Of a stretch of DNA of 10,964 nucleotides, positions 1 through 7,717 are shown piece after piece. Position 1 is the first letter of the stretch; each line of letters starts with the position of its first letter. Under the pieces are notes generated by a model, which worked only from the letters and a program-made list of their open reading frames with translations, made no database searches and was not told where the DNA came from. The stretch is taken from contig SCUG01000614.1 of assembly GCA_004297645.1 (NCBI GenBank), forward strand, positions 1 to 10,964, read 5' to 3'. This DNA comes from Saprospiraceae bacterium (GTDB lineage Bacteria; Bacteroidota; Bacteroidia; Chitinophagales; Saprospiraceae). The translations under genes were made by a program, and so were the position numbers.

Positions 1-3000
1 CCAAACTCCGCATGAAGGGCAACCCGAATCTCGGCCTTGCGAAGTCGGTGATGATTGGCATTCGCAACCCCGTGAAGGGCGCTGATTGTGACCCCGGCGA
101 CAAAAAGAGCGTAGAAATCTGGGTGAACGAGCTACGTGTTTTCGGCCTCGACGAGCGGGGCGGCGTAGCTGCCACGGCCCGCCTCGACTTACAGATGGCC
201 GACCTTGGCACCCTCACCTTGTCCTCAAAATACAGCAGCATAGGCTTTGGCGCCCTTGACAAGCAATTGGCCGAACGCAGCCGCGAGCAAATCGCTCAAT
301 ACGACATCGCCACCAGCGTGGAATTGTCCAAGTTTTTGCCGTCGAACACCGGCCTGCGCATTCCGTTTTATTTCCAGTATTCCAAAGAGACCCGCAACCC
401 ACAGTACGACCCTTACGACTTAGACATTGCGCTAAAAGACAAACTGGCTAATGCCGGTACTCCCGAAGATAAAGCTATCATAAAGGAGCAGGCGCAGACG
501 GTGACGGAGATAAAAAGCTACAACTTCACCAATGTGAGAAAAGAACGCACCAACCCCGAAAAAAAACCTATGCCCTGGGATGTGGCGAACTTTAGCTTTA
601 CTTATGCATACGATGAAACGACGCGACGCGACCCCATTATCGAAAACGATGTGCTCACTCGCCGACGCGGGGCCATTGACTATTCCTTCTCGCGGCAGGT
701 CAAGTACATTGAGCCACTGAAAAATGCCATCAAAGACGACAAGTACCTGGGCTTTCTCAAAGACTTCAACTTCAACCCCCTGCCCAATTCTTTCAGTTTC
801 AGCACCGACCTCGACCGCCGCTTCAACACCACCAAATACAGGTTTGCCGGCACCAATCCGCTGTTCAACACATTTTACAATAAGCAGTTTCTGTGGAACC
901 GCAATTACGACCTGCAATGGGATTTGACGAAGAGCCTGCGCTTTCAGTTCAATGCTGACAACCAGGGTATCATAGACGAGCCAGACGAAACCCAGATGCT
1001 TCAGCGCTCGGCCCTGCCCGCCGCCGATCCGCTTTATATCTCCGACATCGGCCAATACCGCCGGGATTCAATTTGGGCGAACCTCAAAAATTTCGGGCGC
1101 ACCAAAAACTACCAGCACAACATCAGCCTCTCGTACAATTTGCCATTGAAAAAAATACCTTTCATGGATTGGGTGAATATGAAGGCCAGCTACCGCTCCA
1201 CCTACGCTTGGGATGCCGCCAGCCAGGCACCCAGTGCGCTCAGCCTCGGCAACGTCATTCGCAACGGCCAAAGCCGCCAGATAGACGGCGATATGGATTT
1301 TGAAAAACTCTACAACTACTCCCCGTACCTCAAGAGCATCAATTCCAAACAGCCCGGCCGCTCAGGCCGCGGTAGCCGCGGTGGCAATACAAGCCGTAGC
1401 CGTGACAAAGGCGGTGACAAAGCTGGCGGCAAAGGTGTTGATAATGGCGGTGATAATGGCGCCGGTGTACTCTCTGACCCCGGCAGCAAGAGTGACAAAA
1501 GTGCACCCGATGCCAACGACCCCAGCGGTAAAGACCGCAAAAACCGCCCTGCTGGTAACAATGTAGATTTGCCGGGTGGCGATCAGAACGGCAATGCCGG
1601 CAATAGCGGCGGGGACACCGGCCGTCCGTCAAAGAAAAAAGATACCGGCCCGGGCACCATCGAGCGGGTGCTCGTCAGGCCTCTTATGCTGGTGCGTAAA
1701 CTGAAGCTAAACTATCAGGAAGAATTCTCCACCGTGGTACCGGGTTATCTGCCGGGTAGCCAGTTATTCGGTATGCACTCATTCGATTCGCCGGGCTGGG
1801 GTTTCGTCGCAGGCTTGCAGCCCAACATCAACCAAAGCAGCTATTACTCGCCCAACGACTGGCTGTATTCCAACTGGGACTGGATCACCGGCGACCAACT
1901 TCTCAACCAGCCCGTCACCCAGAATTACAAACAACAGATGGATGGCAAGCTAACGCTCGAACCATTTACCGATTTCAGGATAGACGTGGAGGCCAGCCGC
2001 TCCAAAACCGAAAACCACAGCGAGTTTTTCCGCCGCGACGAAATTTCCGGCGACCCGAACGACCGTTTTCAGGAAGAATTCAAACACCTCATTCCGAGCG
2101 ATTTCGGCTCTTTTACCGTTTCTTATTCAGCGCTGAAAACGCTGTTCAATGATAACCTCGACGGCCTGTTTCACGGTTTCGAAGACAACCGGGTCATCGT
2201 GGCCAACCGCCTCGGGTCCGGCCCTCCGGGCAGCCACGACAACGAGGAAGATGCCATCCTGGGATACCCCCGCGGCTATGGACGTTATCAGCAAAACGTT
2301 CTCGTACCGGCCTTCCTGGCTTCCTATACCGGGCAAGATCCAGCCACTATGAAGGTCAGCACCGATTATATTAACGACGTGCTCACCAAAACCCTGCCCC
2401 GCCCCAACTGGCGGCTGACTTACAACGGCCTGTCGAAACTCGCACCGTTCAAAGAAATCTTTCAGAGCTTCAGCATCAGCCACGGCTACAAGGGCACGCT
2501 CACGGTCAACTCATTCAAAACAAACCTCCAATACGATTTAAACGCCCCTATAAAACAGGACCAAACCAAGCTCGATTATTACACCCGTTTCGAAGTGCCC
2601 AATATTCAGATTCAGGAGGCGTTCGAACCGCTGGTTGGTGTGGACATGCGCCTCAAGAACGATATGTCTTTCAATGTGGAATACAAAACAAACAGATCCC
2701 TGAACATGGGCTTCGTGGACAACCGCCTCCAGGAAACGAAGGGCGAGGAATTCACCATCGGGTTCGGCTACAAAATAAAAGACGTGAAGTTCGGGTTCCT
2801 GTCGCCGAAGAAGAAAAAGAAAAAGCCCGGTACCGGCATCATCGGCCAGGGGCAGCAACCCAATGCCCCCGGCAGCAGCCGTGGGCAGGGTCAGGCCGGC
2901 GACCTCCAGTTCAACTTCGACCTCTCGCTGCGCGACGACATCACTAAAATTCACGAACTCGACACCGACTTAGTGGAACCCAGCCGCGGCAATCGCACGC

Positions 3001-3152
3001 TGACCATTGGCCCGTGGGCCGAGTACCAGTTGAGCAAGCAACTGTCGCTGCGCTTCTTCTTCGACTATCGTCGAAACGAGCCGAAAACCTCACAGGGCTA
3101 CCCGACAACCAATATCCAGAGCGGCGTGACGGTGCGCTTCTCGCTGAATTGA
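1..3152 (+). CDS. sprA: SprA, T9SS outer-membrane translocon, C-terminal part (5' truncated)
   Basis: SprA is the very large outer-membrane barrel through which type IX secretion substrates leave the cell; it is also needed for gliding in gliding species. Known family members run to about 2400 residues and form a 36-strand barrel, so roughly the last 45% is present. The frame is open to the left edge (codons from base 3 read K-L-R before the Met at 12), so that ATG is internal. Visible features, numbered from that Met: MKGNPNLG followed by a VMIGIRNP strand and the KKSVEIWVNELRV segment, all typical of SprA; many alternating aromatic/polar strands; a Gly/Asp/Lys/Ser-rich low-complexity insert at about 447-548; a second basic, Gln/Gly-rich insert at about 935-970; and a final strand ending in VRFSLN. 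No frameshift is seen. Recognition is by recall of family sequence features, not by a search. Confidence 0.93.
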   Translation, partial: KLRMKGNPNLGLAKSVMIGIRNPVKGADCDPGDKKSVEIWVNELRVFGLDERGGVAATARLDLQMADLGTLTLSSKYSSIGFGALDKQLAERSREQIAQYDIATSVELSKFLPSNTGLRIPFYFQYSKETRNPQYDPYDLDIALKDKLANAGTPEDKAIIKEQAQTVTEIKSYNFTNVRKERTNPEKKPMPWDVANFSFTYAYDETTRRDPIIENDVLTRRRGAIDYSFSRQVKYIEPLKNAIKDDKYLGFLKDFNFNPLPNSFSFSTDLDRRFNTTKYRFAGTNPLFNTFYNKQFLWNRNYDLQWDLTKSLRFQFNADNQGIIDEPDETQMLQRSALPAADPLYISDIGQYRRDSIWANLKNFGRTKNYQHNISLSYNLPLKKIPFMDWVNMKASYRSTYAWDAASQAPSALSLGNVIRNGQSRQIDGDMDFEKLYNYSPYLKSINSKQPGRSGRGSRGGNTSRSRDKGGDKAGGKGVDNGGDNGAGVLSDPGSKSDKSAPDANDPSGKDRKNRPAGNNVDLPGGDQNGNAGNSGGDTGRPSKKKDTGPGTIERVLVRPLMLVRKLKLNYQEEFSTVVPGYLPGSQLFGMHSFDSPGWGFVAGLQPNINQSSYYSPNDWLYSNWDWITGDQLLNQPVTQNYKQQMDGKLTLEPFTDFRIDVEASRSKTENHSEFFRRDEISGDPNDRFQEEFKHLIPSDFGSFTVSYSALKTLFNDNLDGLFHGFEDNRVIVANRLGSGPPGSHDNEEDAILGYPRGYGRYQQNVLVPAFLASYTGQDPATMKVSTDYINDVLTKTLPRPNWRLTYNGLSKLAPFKEIFQSFSISHGYKGTLTVNSFKTNLQYDLNAPIKQDQTKLDYYTRFEVPNIQIQEAFEPLVGVDMRLKNDMSFNVEYKTNRSLNMGFVDNRLQETKGEEFTIGFGYKIKDVKFGFLSPKKKKKKPGTGIIGQGQQPNAPGSSRGQGQAGDLQFNFDLSLRDDITKIHELDTDLVEPSRGNRTLTIGPWAEYQLSKQLSLRFFFDYRRNEPKTSQGYPTTNIQSGVTVRFSLN

Positions 3153-3210
3153 CGGGAGGCGTGAGGCGGCGGACGGCCCGGCCGCTAAAATTTAATAATT
3201 GAAAGAGAAA

Positions 3211-3244
3211 GTGGCGCCCTCTGCCGGGGAGCGCCGCTTTTTTT
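3211..3244 (+). terminator. Rho-independent terminator after sprA
   Basis: Bases 3211-3217 (GTGGCGC) pair with 3231-3237 (GCGCCGC), with one T-G wobble, and further pairing is possible inside. Seven T follow at 3238-3244. It lies 59 bases after the sprA stop and separates sprA from the sigma factor gene. Confidence 0.75.
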
Positions 3245-3322
3245 ATACGAATAGGCAGGGCAACTCTTTTCCCGTAAATTGCACCAATAAGACAAATCCA
3301 GTTTCAAAAATCACCGGCACAT

Positions 3323-3865
3323 TTGCAGCACAACGACGAATATCATTTGGTGAGAGGCTGCCTTCGGGGCGAGCGGCAACAGCAGCGGGCGCTGTACGAG
3401 CGGTACAAAGTGCCGATGTTCCGGCTGTGTTTGCGCTTTGCCAGCGACCGGGCCGAAGCGGAAGATTTACTGCAAGAGGGCTTTGTGAAAGTGTTTGACG
3501 ATTTGCACCAGTATAGCTTTCAGGGAGCATTCGGAGGCTGGGTGCGGCGGGTCATGCTGAATGTCGCTTTGCAGCATGTGCGCAAACAGCAGCGCATGTT
3601 TCCTGTCGTTGATGTGGATGCTTATACCAACTACCTCCCCTCGGGAGACGACATCATCGCCCAACTGGATGCCGAAGCACTCACGAAGTTCATTCAACAA
3701 CTACCGCCGGGATACAGGGCCGTGTTCAACTTATACGTGGTGGAAGGGTATCCTCACAAAGAAATTGCCGGAATGCTGGGCATTGACGTGGGCACTTCAA
3801 AATCCCAGCTTTCGAAAGCAAAAACCGCCCTGCGGGGTATGCTGGAACGAGTGATGATAACTTAG
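3323..3865 (+). CDS. ECF-type RNA polymerase sigma factor
   Basis: This 180-residue sigma-70 family factor of the extracytoplasmic-function class directs RNA polymerase to a dedicated regulon when released by its anti-sigma. Region 2 spans about residues 22-90, with the DLLQEGFVKVF helix (48-58) and GWVRRVMLNVALQHVRK (72-88). A linker follows at 91-118. Region 4 spans about 120-172, with the LPPGYRAVF motif, the EIAGMLGIDVGTSKSQLSKAK helix-turn-helix and a basic end. The start is TTG at 3323. It places the conserved xxLVRGCLRGER opening at the usual distance; no in-frame ATG lies upstream before the stop at 3275, and a GTG at 3350 is the alternative. The next gene, 79 bases on, encodes its probable anti-sigma, matching the ECF21-like arrangement of Bacteroidota. 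No convincing promoter was found in 3245-3322. Confidence 0.93.
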   Translation: MQHNDEYHLVRGCLRGERQQQRALYERYKVPMFRLCLRFASDRAEAEDLLQEGFVKVFDDLHQYSFQGAFGGWVRRVMLNVALQHVRKQQRMFPVVDVDAYTNYLPSGDDIIAQLDAEALTKFIQQLPPGYRAVFNLYVVEGYPHKEIAGMLGIDVGTSKSQLSKAKTALRGMLERVMIT

Positions 3866-3944
3866 GCTATGGCCGTCAGCTATTGACTGTCAGCCTCGAC
3901 GCACAGCCAATACCACCGGCATATAGCCAGCATGATAACAAGAG

Positions 3945-5531
3945 ATGGAATCGCACAATGACAAATTAGAAGAGTTCTTCCGCAGAACACTCGATGGGCA
4001 GAACGGCCAGCCTTCGGGCAATGGATGGGATATGCCCTCCGGCAAGGTTTGGCAGGGCATCGAAACAGGTATGAATACCAACGGCCGCCGCAAGCCGGGT
4101 TTTGTGAAATACGGACTGATGGCACTCGTGCTGTTGCTCGTATCAACGATAGCCTACCAATGGTGGACTTTTGATGAAAAGGTGGAAAACCTCACAGAAC
4201 AGGTTCACCAGCACGTTGCCACGATTGAACAACTTGAAAAGGACCTGAATGAAAAAGAAACGAATCGCCCGGAAAAAGCCGCTTCGGACGGCATCGTGAA
4301 AGAAGATAGTGGAGGGAAATTGCCCACCGGCGCAACCACCACCGGCGGCATGATTGCCGGGAAAAGTTTAGCTAATCAAAAAAGAGAGGCTGCCTCACCG
4401 GCCTTCACTTTTAAGGCAGCAGGGGCAAATGCTTACCTGCCAAATCGCAATCCGGAGGCCACGACGAGCGCGGCAGGTGGCAATCAACGGGGCGCCGTTT
4501 CCCCCGGCACGGCAGATGCCTCCGCTCAAAATACAGCCATTTCGGCAAACTCCTCTGAAAAGCGTTTGGGCGCAGCCCAAATGGAAACCGGCGTTGCAGA
4601 CGCTAAAATGGCAGAAACTTCCACAGCGCAGTTACTGCTCAAATGGCCGGAACTGAAAACTGATTCCCCACTTTCTATTTTTATAAAAAACTCCGGAACT
4701 CCGTCCATATTACTGACCTCAGCCACCAACCCGCCGTCTCCGCAGAAGCTACATACCACGCTCAACGCTTACTTTTCTCCAGCCTATTCCTGGCGCAGCA
4801 TTCGCCATAAAATGACGGACGAGTCCACCCCGTATGAAAAAACGGAGTCGCCAGAGTTGTCCTACACGGCGGGTGTGCTGGCGGGGGTAAATGTGTCGAG
4901 TCGGTGGCATCTCTATTCGGGCATCAGCTACCAGCGTTTTTCCCAAACTTCGGAACACACCATCGGCCTGCGCTACACCACCAGCCAGGCCATAACCGAC
5001 CCAAATGGCAACATAGTAAGCACGTACCAAACGAATCTTCAAACTTCATTCGGCGACGCCGAAGTGGAGTTGCGCGTAGCCAACAACAGCAGCAGTAACG
5101 AGCCGGACATCAACGAAGGGCATATTTTCCCGGTCCGCTTTACGGCAGAGGAAAGGCTGGAACACCTCGGCATACCAGTGCTGCTCGAATACCGCGTGGG
5201 AGGCAAGCAGTTGGCGCTTTCCCTGAAAGGGGGTGTCGTGGGGAGTTTTCTGGTGGGAAAAGAGATGCGCATCACCGGCGTACGCGCAATGCACCCCCGG
5301 CTCATATCGCGTGAAGTGGATATCCCTGCCACCAAGTTTTTGAGAAACATAAACGATTTCACCCTTGATACACAATTGTCGGCGGGTGTTCATGCCGGGC
5401 TGTCGAAACGACTGTCGCTGGTGCTCGAACCAACCTTTCGCATCAATATCACGCCCATTTTCGAAAATGCAAGGCTGGAGACCCGGATGTTTTCTCTGGC
5501 ATTGAATACAGGCATTTCGGTGCGGTTGTGA
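3945..5531 (+). CDS. Putative dual-membrane-spanning anti-sigma factor (Dma-like), barrel fusion
   Basis: A 528-residue protein with no N-terminal signal peptide. In order: a cytoplasmic segment, residues 1-53, with the amphipathic DKLEEFFRRTL and the VWQGIE motif expected of sigma-binding N-termini; one hydrophobic helix at about 54-74 preceded by Arg/Lys (RRKPGFVK), consistent with N-in topology; a coiled coil at about 77-107 with hydrophobic a/d spacing at V80, L83, V87, I94, L97, L101; a Ser/Ala/Gly/Thr/Asn-rich linker to about 225; and from about 265 to the end a beta-strand pattern (LNAYFSPAYSW, AGVLAGVNVSSRWHLYSGISYQ, LEYRVGG, FSLALNTGISVRL) typical of small porin-like barrels. The last residues form a C-terminal strand. 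It sits 79 bases downstream of an ECF sigma gene and is followed by a terminator. Known Bacteroides Dma proteins join an inner-membrane anti-sigma to an outer-membrane barrel; assignment here rests on architecture only. Confidence 0.75.
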   Translation: MESHNDKLEEFFRRTLDGQNGQPSGNGWDMPSGKVWQGIETGMNTNGRRKPGFVKYGLMALVLLLVSTIAYQWWTFDEKVENLTEQVHQHVATIEQLEKDLNEKETNRPEKAASDGIVKEDSGGKLPTGATTTGGMIAGKSLANQKREAASPAFTFKAAGANAYLPNRNPEATTSAAGGNQRGAVSPGTADASAQNTAISANSSEKRLGAAQMETGVADAKMAETSTAQLLLKWPELKTDSPLSIFIKNSGTPSILLTSATNPPSPQKLHTTLNAYFSPAYSWRSIRHKMTDESTPYEKTESPELSYTAGVLAGVNVSSRWHLYSGISYQRFSQTSEHTIGLRYTTSQAITDPNGNIVSTYQTNLQTSFGDAEVELRVANNSSSNEPDINEGHIFPVRFTAEERLEHLGIPVLLEYRVGGKQLALSLKGGVVGSFLVGKEMRITGVRAMHPRLISREVDIPATKFLRNINDFTLDTQLSAGVHAGLSKRLSLVLEPTFRINITPIFENARLETRMFSLALNTGISVRL

Positions 5532-5546
5532 GGATGGATTTGGTGG

Positions 5547-5601
5547 CCAGTGGAAACAAAAAGCCCTTCGGTATTTCCGAAGGGCTTTTTGTTTCCACTG
5601 G
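5547..5601. terminator. Bidirectional terminator, perfect 25-bp inverted repeat
   Basis: Bases 5547-5571 are the exact reverse complement of 5577-5601, with a TATTT loop at 5572-5576. The inner part is GCCCTTCGG/CCGAAGGGC flanked by five A on the left and five T on the right, so it can end transcription from either strand. It begins 15 bases after the stop of the barrel-fusion gene. The arms continue 11 bases beyond the A/T tracts, longer than a terminator needs. Confidence 0.85.
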
Positions 5602-5838
5602 GACGGTGCGCAACGAATGCCACCGGATATTCGTATTTTTAATGACGATGACCGGCCAATGACTTTTTCACCGGAAGCTAAATCCCAAACAAGCTCTATA
5701 GGAATCAGCATGGCAAGAAGTGGAGGTAGAATTGTTTGAATAAAAGCAGCCACCTTTGTCATGCCATGCACGGTGAGGCCGTTTTGAGCTTGAAAGACCC
5801 AGGATACCTTATTTAATTGAGCACGTAAACATTTTCAC
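5602..5838. other. Intergenic region upstream of dacB
   Basis: This stretch must hold the dacB promoter, but no clear TTG/TANNTTTG pair is visible. The best candidate is TTG at 5784-5786 with TACCTTAT at 5805-5812, which matches poorly. A 40-codon ORF (5617-5739, plus strand, beginning MPPDIRIF) lies here without a ribosome binding site or a recognised relative. I treat the region as non-coding, possibly with a gene remnant. Confidence 0.4.
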
Positions 5839-7197
5839 ATGAAATATTTGCTAACCATCCTGTCCATTTTATTGGTTATTGCGCTTCCTGACCAAGCCTT
5901 TGCCCAAAAGCAAATAAGGAAAAAGGGCCGGTCGCGGGCAAAAACCGAAGTGCGGCCACTCGACCTTTATCTGGAGCAATCCGCTATTTTCAGCAAAAGT
6001 TTTACGGGATTTGCCCTTTATGACCCGGCGAAAAACCAGATGCTCTACGAGTACAATGCAGACAAGTATTTTACCCCGGCATCCAACGCCAAGCTGTTCA
6101 CCTTTTACACAAGCCTTCGTATTTTGGGGGATTCCATCCCGGCACTGCAATACAGCAGAGAGGGGGACCTGATGGTATTTTGGGGCACGGGCGACCCCTC
6201 CTTTCTTCACCCCGGCCTGGCGCAGAATCCCGCCGTTTTCGATTTTCTGAAAAACTGCGATGCGGAACTCCTGTTTTGCCCGGCCAATTTCCAAGACAAA
6301 CGCTATGGCTCTGGCTGGATGTGGAGCGACTTCCCGTATTATTACCAAGCCGAGAAATCTCCATTTCCGGTGTATGGCAACGTGGCCCACTTCCGGCGGG
6401 ATAGCATCGGGCGGGGCATCGAGGTAGTGCCATCATTCCTGAAAGAAAATCTGCGCCCCGGCCACTCGTTCGATAAGGATGATATTGTCGGACGCATGGA
6501 ATTTGACAACAGTTTCATCTACGATACTTCGGCGGTGAAGGGGGACGAATTCGAGCTTCACGTGCCCTTCCGCTACACCCCGGCCTTTTTGGCGGAAATT
6601 TTGACCGACACGCTGGACCGCCCTGTACATGTGCTCGAAGCTGATATGCTGCCACCATCAAATGCGCATACTTTATTCAGCCTGCCCGCTGACAGCTTGT
6701 ACCGCCTGATGATGCAGGAAAGCGACAATTTTGTCGCCGAGCAATTGCTGCTACTCTGTTCGCAAGAAAAATTCGGCGTAATGAACACGGAGAAAATCAT
6801 CGGCTATTCCAACAAAAACCTTCTGAACGACCTGCCGGACGAGCCGCAATGGGTGGATGGCTCGGGCCTTTCGCGCTACAATCTGTTTACCCCGCGCTCC
6901 ATCGTGAGCCTGTTAGAGAAGATTTATCAAATAGTGCCACGGGAACGTCTGTTCAATATTTTCGCCGCAGGCGGAGTCTCCGGCACCATAAAAAACAACT
7001 ACCAAAATGGCAATCAGCCCTATGTCTTTGCCAAGACCGGCACCTTTCGGCACAACCACTGCATCAGCGGTTACCTGCTTACCCAAAGCGGGAAGGTGCT
7101 CATCTTTAGCTTTATGCACAACAACTTTACGAATGGCACCACGCCGATTAAAAAGGAGATGGAAAGAGTGCTAAAGACCGTCAGGAATAAATTCTGA
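5839..7197 (+). CDS. dacB: D-alanyl-D-alanine carboxypeptidase/endopeptidase, PBP4 (peptidase S13)
   Basis: A periplasmic low-molecular-weight penicillin-binding protein that removes the terminal D-Ala from stem peptides and can cut DD-crosslinks in peptidoglycan. The 452-residue protein opens with a signal peptide (hydrophobic residues 3-16, probable cleavage after AFA at about 20-22). All three active-site motifs are present: SxxK as S82-N-A-K85 in TPASNAKLFT, SxN as S295-D-N297 in MQESDNFVAEQLL, and KTG at 399-401 in FAKTGTFRHNHCISGYL. The family block VDGSGLSRYNLFTPR is at 339-353. The ATG at 5839 directly begins the signal peptide. It stands alone between a terminator upstream and a long non-coding region downstream; the inverted repeat at 7316-7388 may end its transcript. 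It looks intact. The region between the SxxK and SxN motifs appears shorter than in the E. coli protein, as is usual in this phylum. Confidence 0.93.
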   Translation: MKYLLTILSILLVIALPDQAFAQKQIRKKGRSRAKTEVRPLDLYLEQSAIFSKSFTGFALYDPAKNQMLYEYNADKYFTPASNAKLFTFYTSLRILGDSIPALQYSREGDLMVFWGTGDPSFLHPGLAQNPAVFDFLKNCDAELLFCPANFQDKRYGSGWMWSDFPYYYQAEKSPFPVYGNVAHFRRDSIGRGIEVVPSFLKENLRPGHSFDKDDIVGRMEFDNSFIYDTSAVKGDEFELHVPFRYTPAFLAEILTDTLDRPVHVLEADMLPPSNAHTLFSLPADSLYRLMMQESDNFVAEQLLLLCSQEKFGVMNTEKIIGYSNKNLLNDLPDEPQWVDGSGLSRYNLFTPRSIVSLLEKIYQIVPRERLFNIFAAGGVSGTIKNNYQNGNQPYVFAKTGTFRHNHCISGYLLTQSGKVLIFSFMHNNFTNGTTPIKKEMERVLKTVRNKF

Positions 7198-7269
7198 TTT
7201 GCAACGAGAGAGATGGCAAGCCTGGTCTTCGCCACGGATTGCCACCATTATACTCCCCTATCTTTAAAC

Positions 7270-7413
7270 TGTATCCCCTCGTAGTGAATGGTAGTTTTCC
7301 CAAAATGCCCGGTGCTTTCGAGCGGCAGGGTTTTGAACCCTGCGCTTCAGGTACGAAAACGCAGGGTTCAAAACCCTGCCGCTCGAAATACCAGCATTTT
7401 TTGAGGGGATACA
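7270..7413. repeat. Nested palindromic repeat element (REP/MITE-like)
   Basis: The core is a perfect 29-bp inverted repeat: 7316-7344 is the reverse complement of 7360-7388, around a 15-base loop. Each arm is itself a small palindrome built on CAGGGTTTTGAACCCTG (left) and CAGGGTTCAAAACCCTG (right), so either two small hairpins or one long one can form. Further out, AAAATGC/GCATTTT and a perfect 11-bp pair TGTATCCCCTC (7270-7280) and GAGGGGATACA (7403-7413) add an outer set of inverted ends with an imperfect zone between. No coding sequence, and no convincing target-site duplication, is visible. Confidence 0.75.
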
Positions 7414-7614
7414 AATAAATCAACAGATAGGCAAAGGCAAGTTTCAATAGAAGGGGGATGCTTTAAGTAAATGGGAAGTTTTGATTTTCATTTTTGGCAA
7501 GAAAAACAGGCTCAAAAAACAGCGCTCAATTTGGCCCCATAGCGGGGCATATCCACTGGCTCTGCTGCTCCATTTACGCAGCAATTCTCATCAAATCAAA
7601 TTTTGTATTTTAAG

Positions 7615-7644
7615 TTGGCGAACAACCCCAAAGTTTTATCTTTG
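7615..7644 (+). promoter_or_regulatory. Bacteroidota primary-sigma promoter of atpDC
   Basis: TTG at 7615-7617, exactly 19 bases, then TATCTTTG at 7637-7644. This matches the Bacteroidota housekeeping consensus (TTG around -33, TANNTTTG around -7) at every fixed base and at the preferred spacing. Transcription would start near 7649-7652, leaving a 5' leader of about 70 bases that becomes A-rich before the atpD ATG. Confidence 0.8.
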
Positions 7645-7717
7645 CGCCGGTTTTCGGGGAAGCCTCCTTTTGGGCGGAAAATACTCACCAGAAAAATTTA
7701 AAAATTACAAAATCAGC

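Noticed and set aside
432..1055. 207-codon minus-strand open frame inside sprA
   Set aside because: It lies fully antisense to sprA, whose translation shows clear family sequence; long shadow frames are expected at this GC content.
3275..3281. TAAATTG before the sigma gene as a -7 box
   Set aside because: It lacks one T of TANNTTTG and no TTG lies at the required distance upstream.
5046..5771. 241-codon open frame on the minus strand overlapping the barrel-fusion gene and the terminator
   Set aside because: It runs antisense through a well-supported gene and through the perfect 25-bp inverted repeat, has no recognisable family, and its composition (many Arg, Cys, His, Pro) is typical of a shadow frame.
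5784..5812. Candidate dacB promoter, TTG (5784-5786) and TACCTTAT (5805-5812), 18-base spacer
   Set aside because: The -7 element matches only four of the six fixed bases of TANNTTTG; too weak to annotate.
7208..7247. TGGCAA/TTGCCA inverted pair after dacB as its terminator
   Set aside because: Only six pairs over a 19-base spacer and no T-tract; not convincing.
7481..7717. Upstream in-frame extension of atpD (79 extra codons)
   Set aside because: The extension contains the promoter at 7615-7644 and shows no beta-subunit sequence; the family start is MKNIGNVKQIIGAVVDV at 7718.
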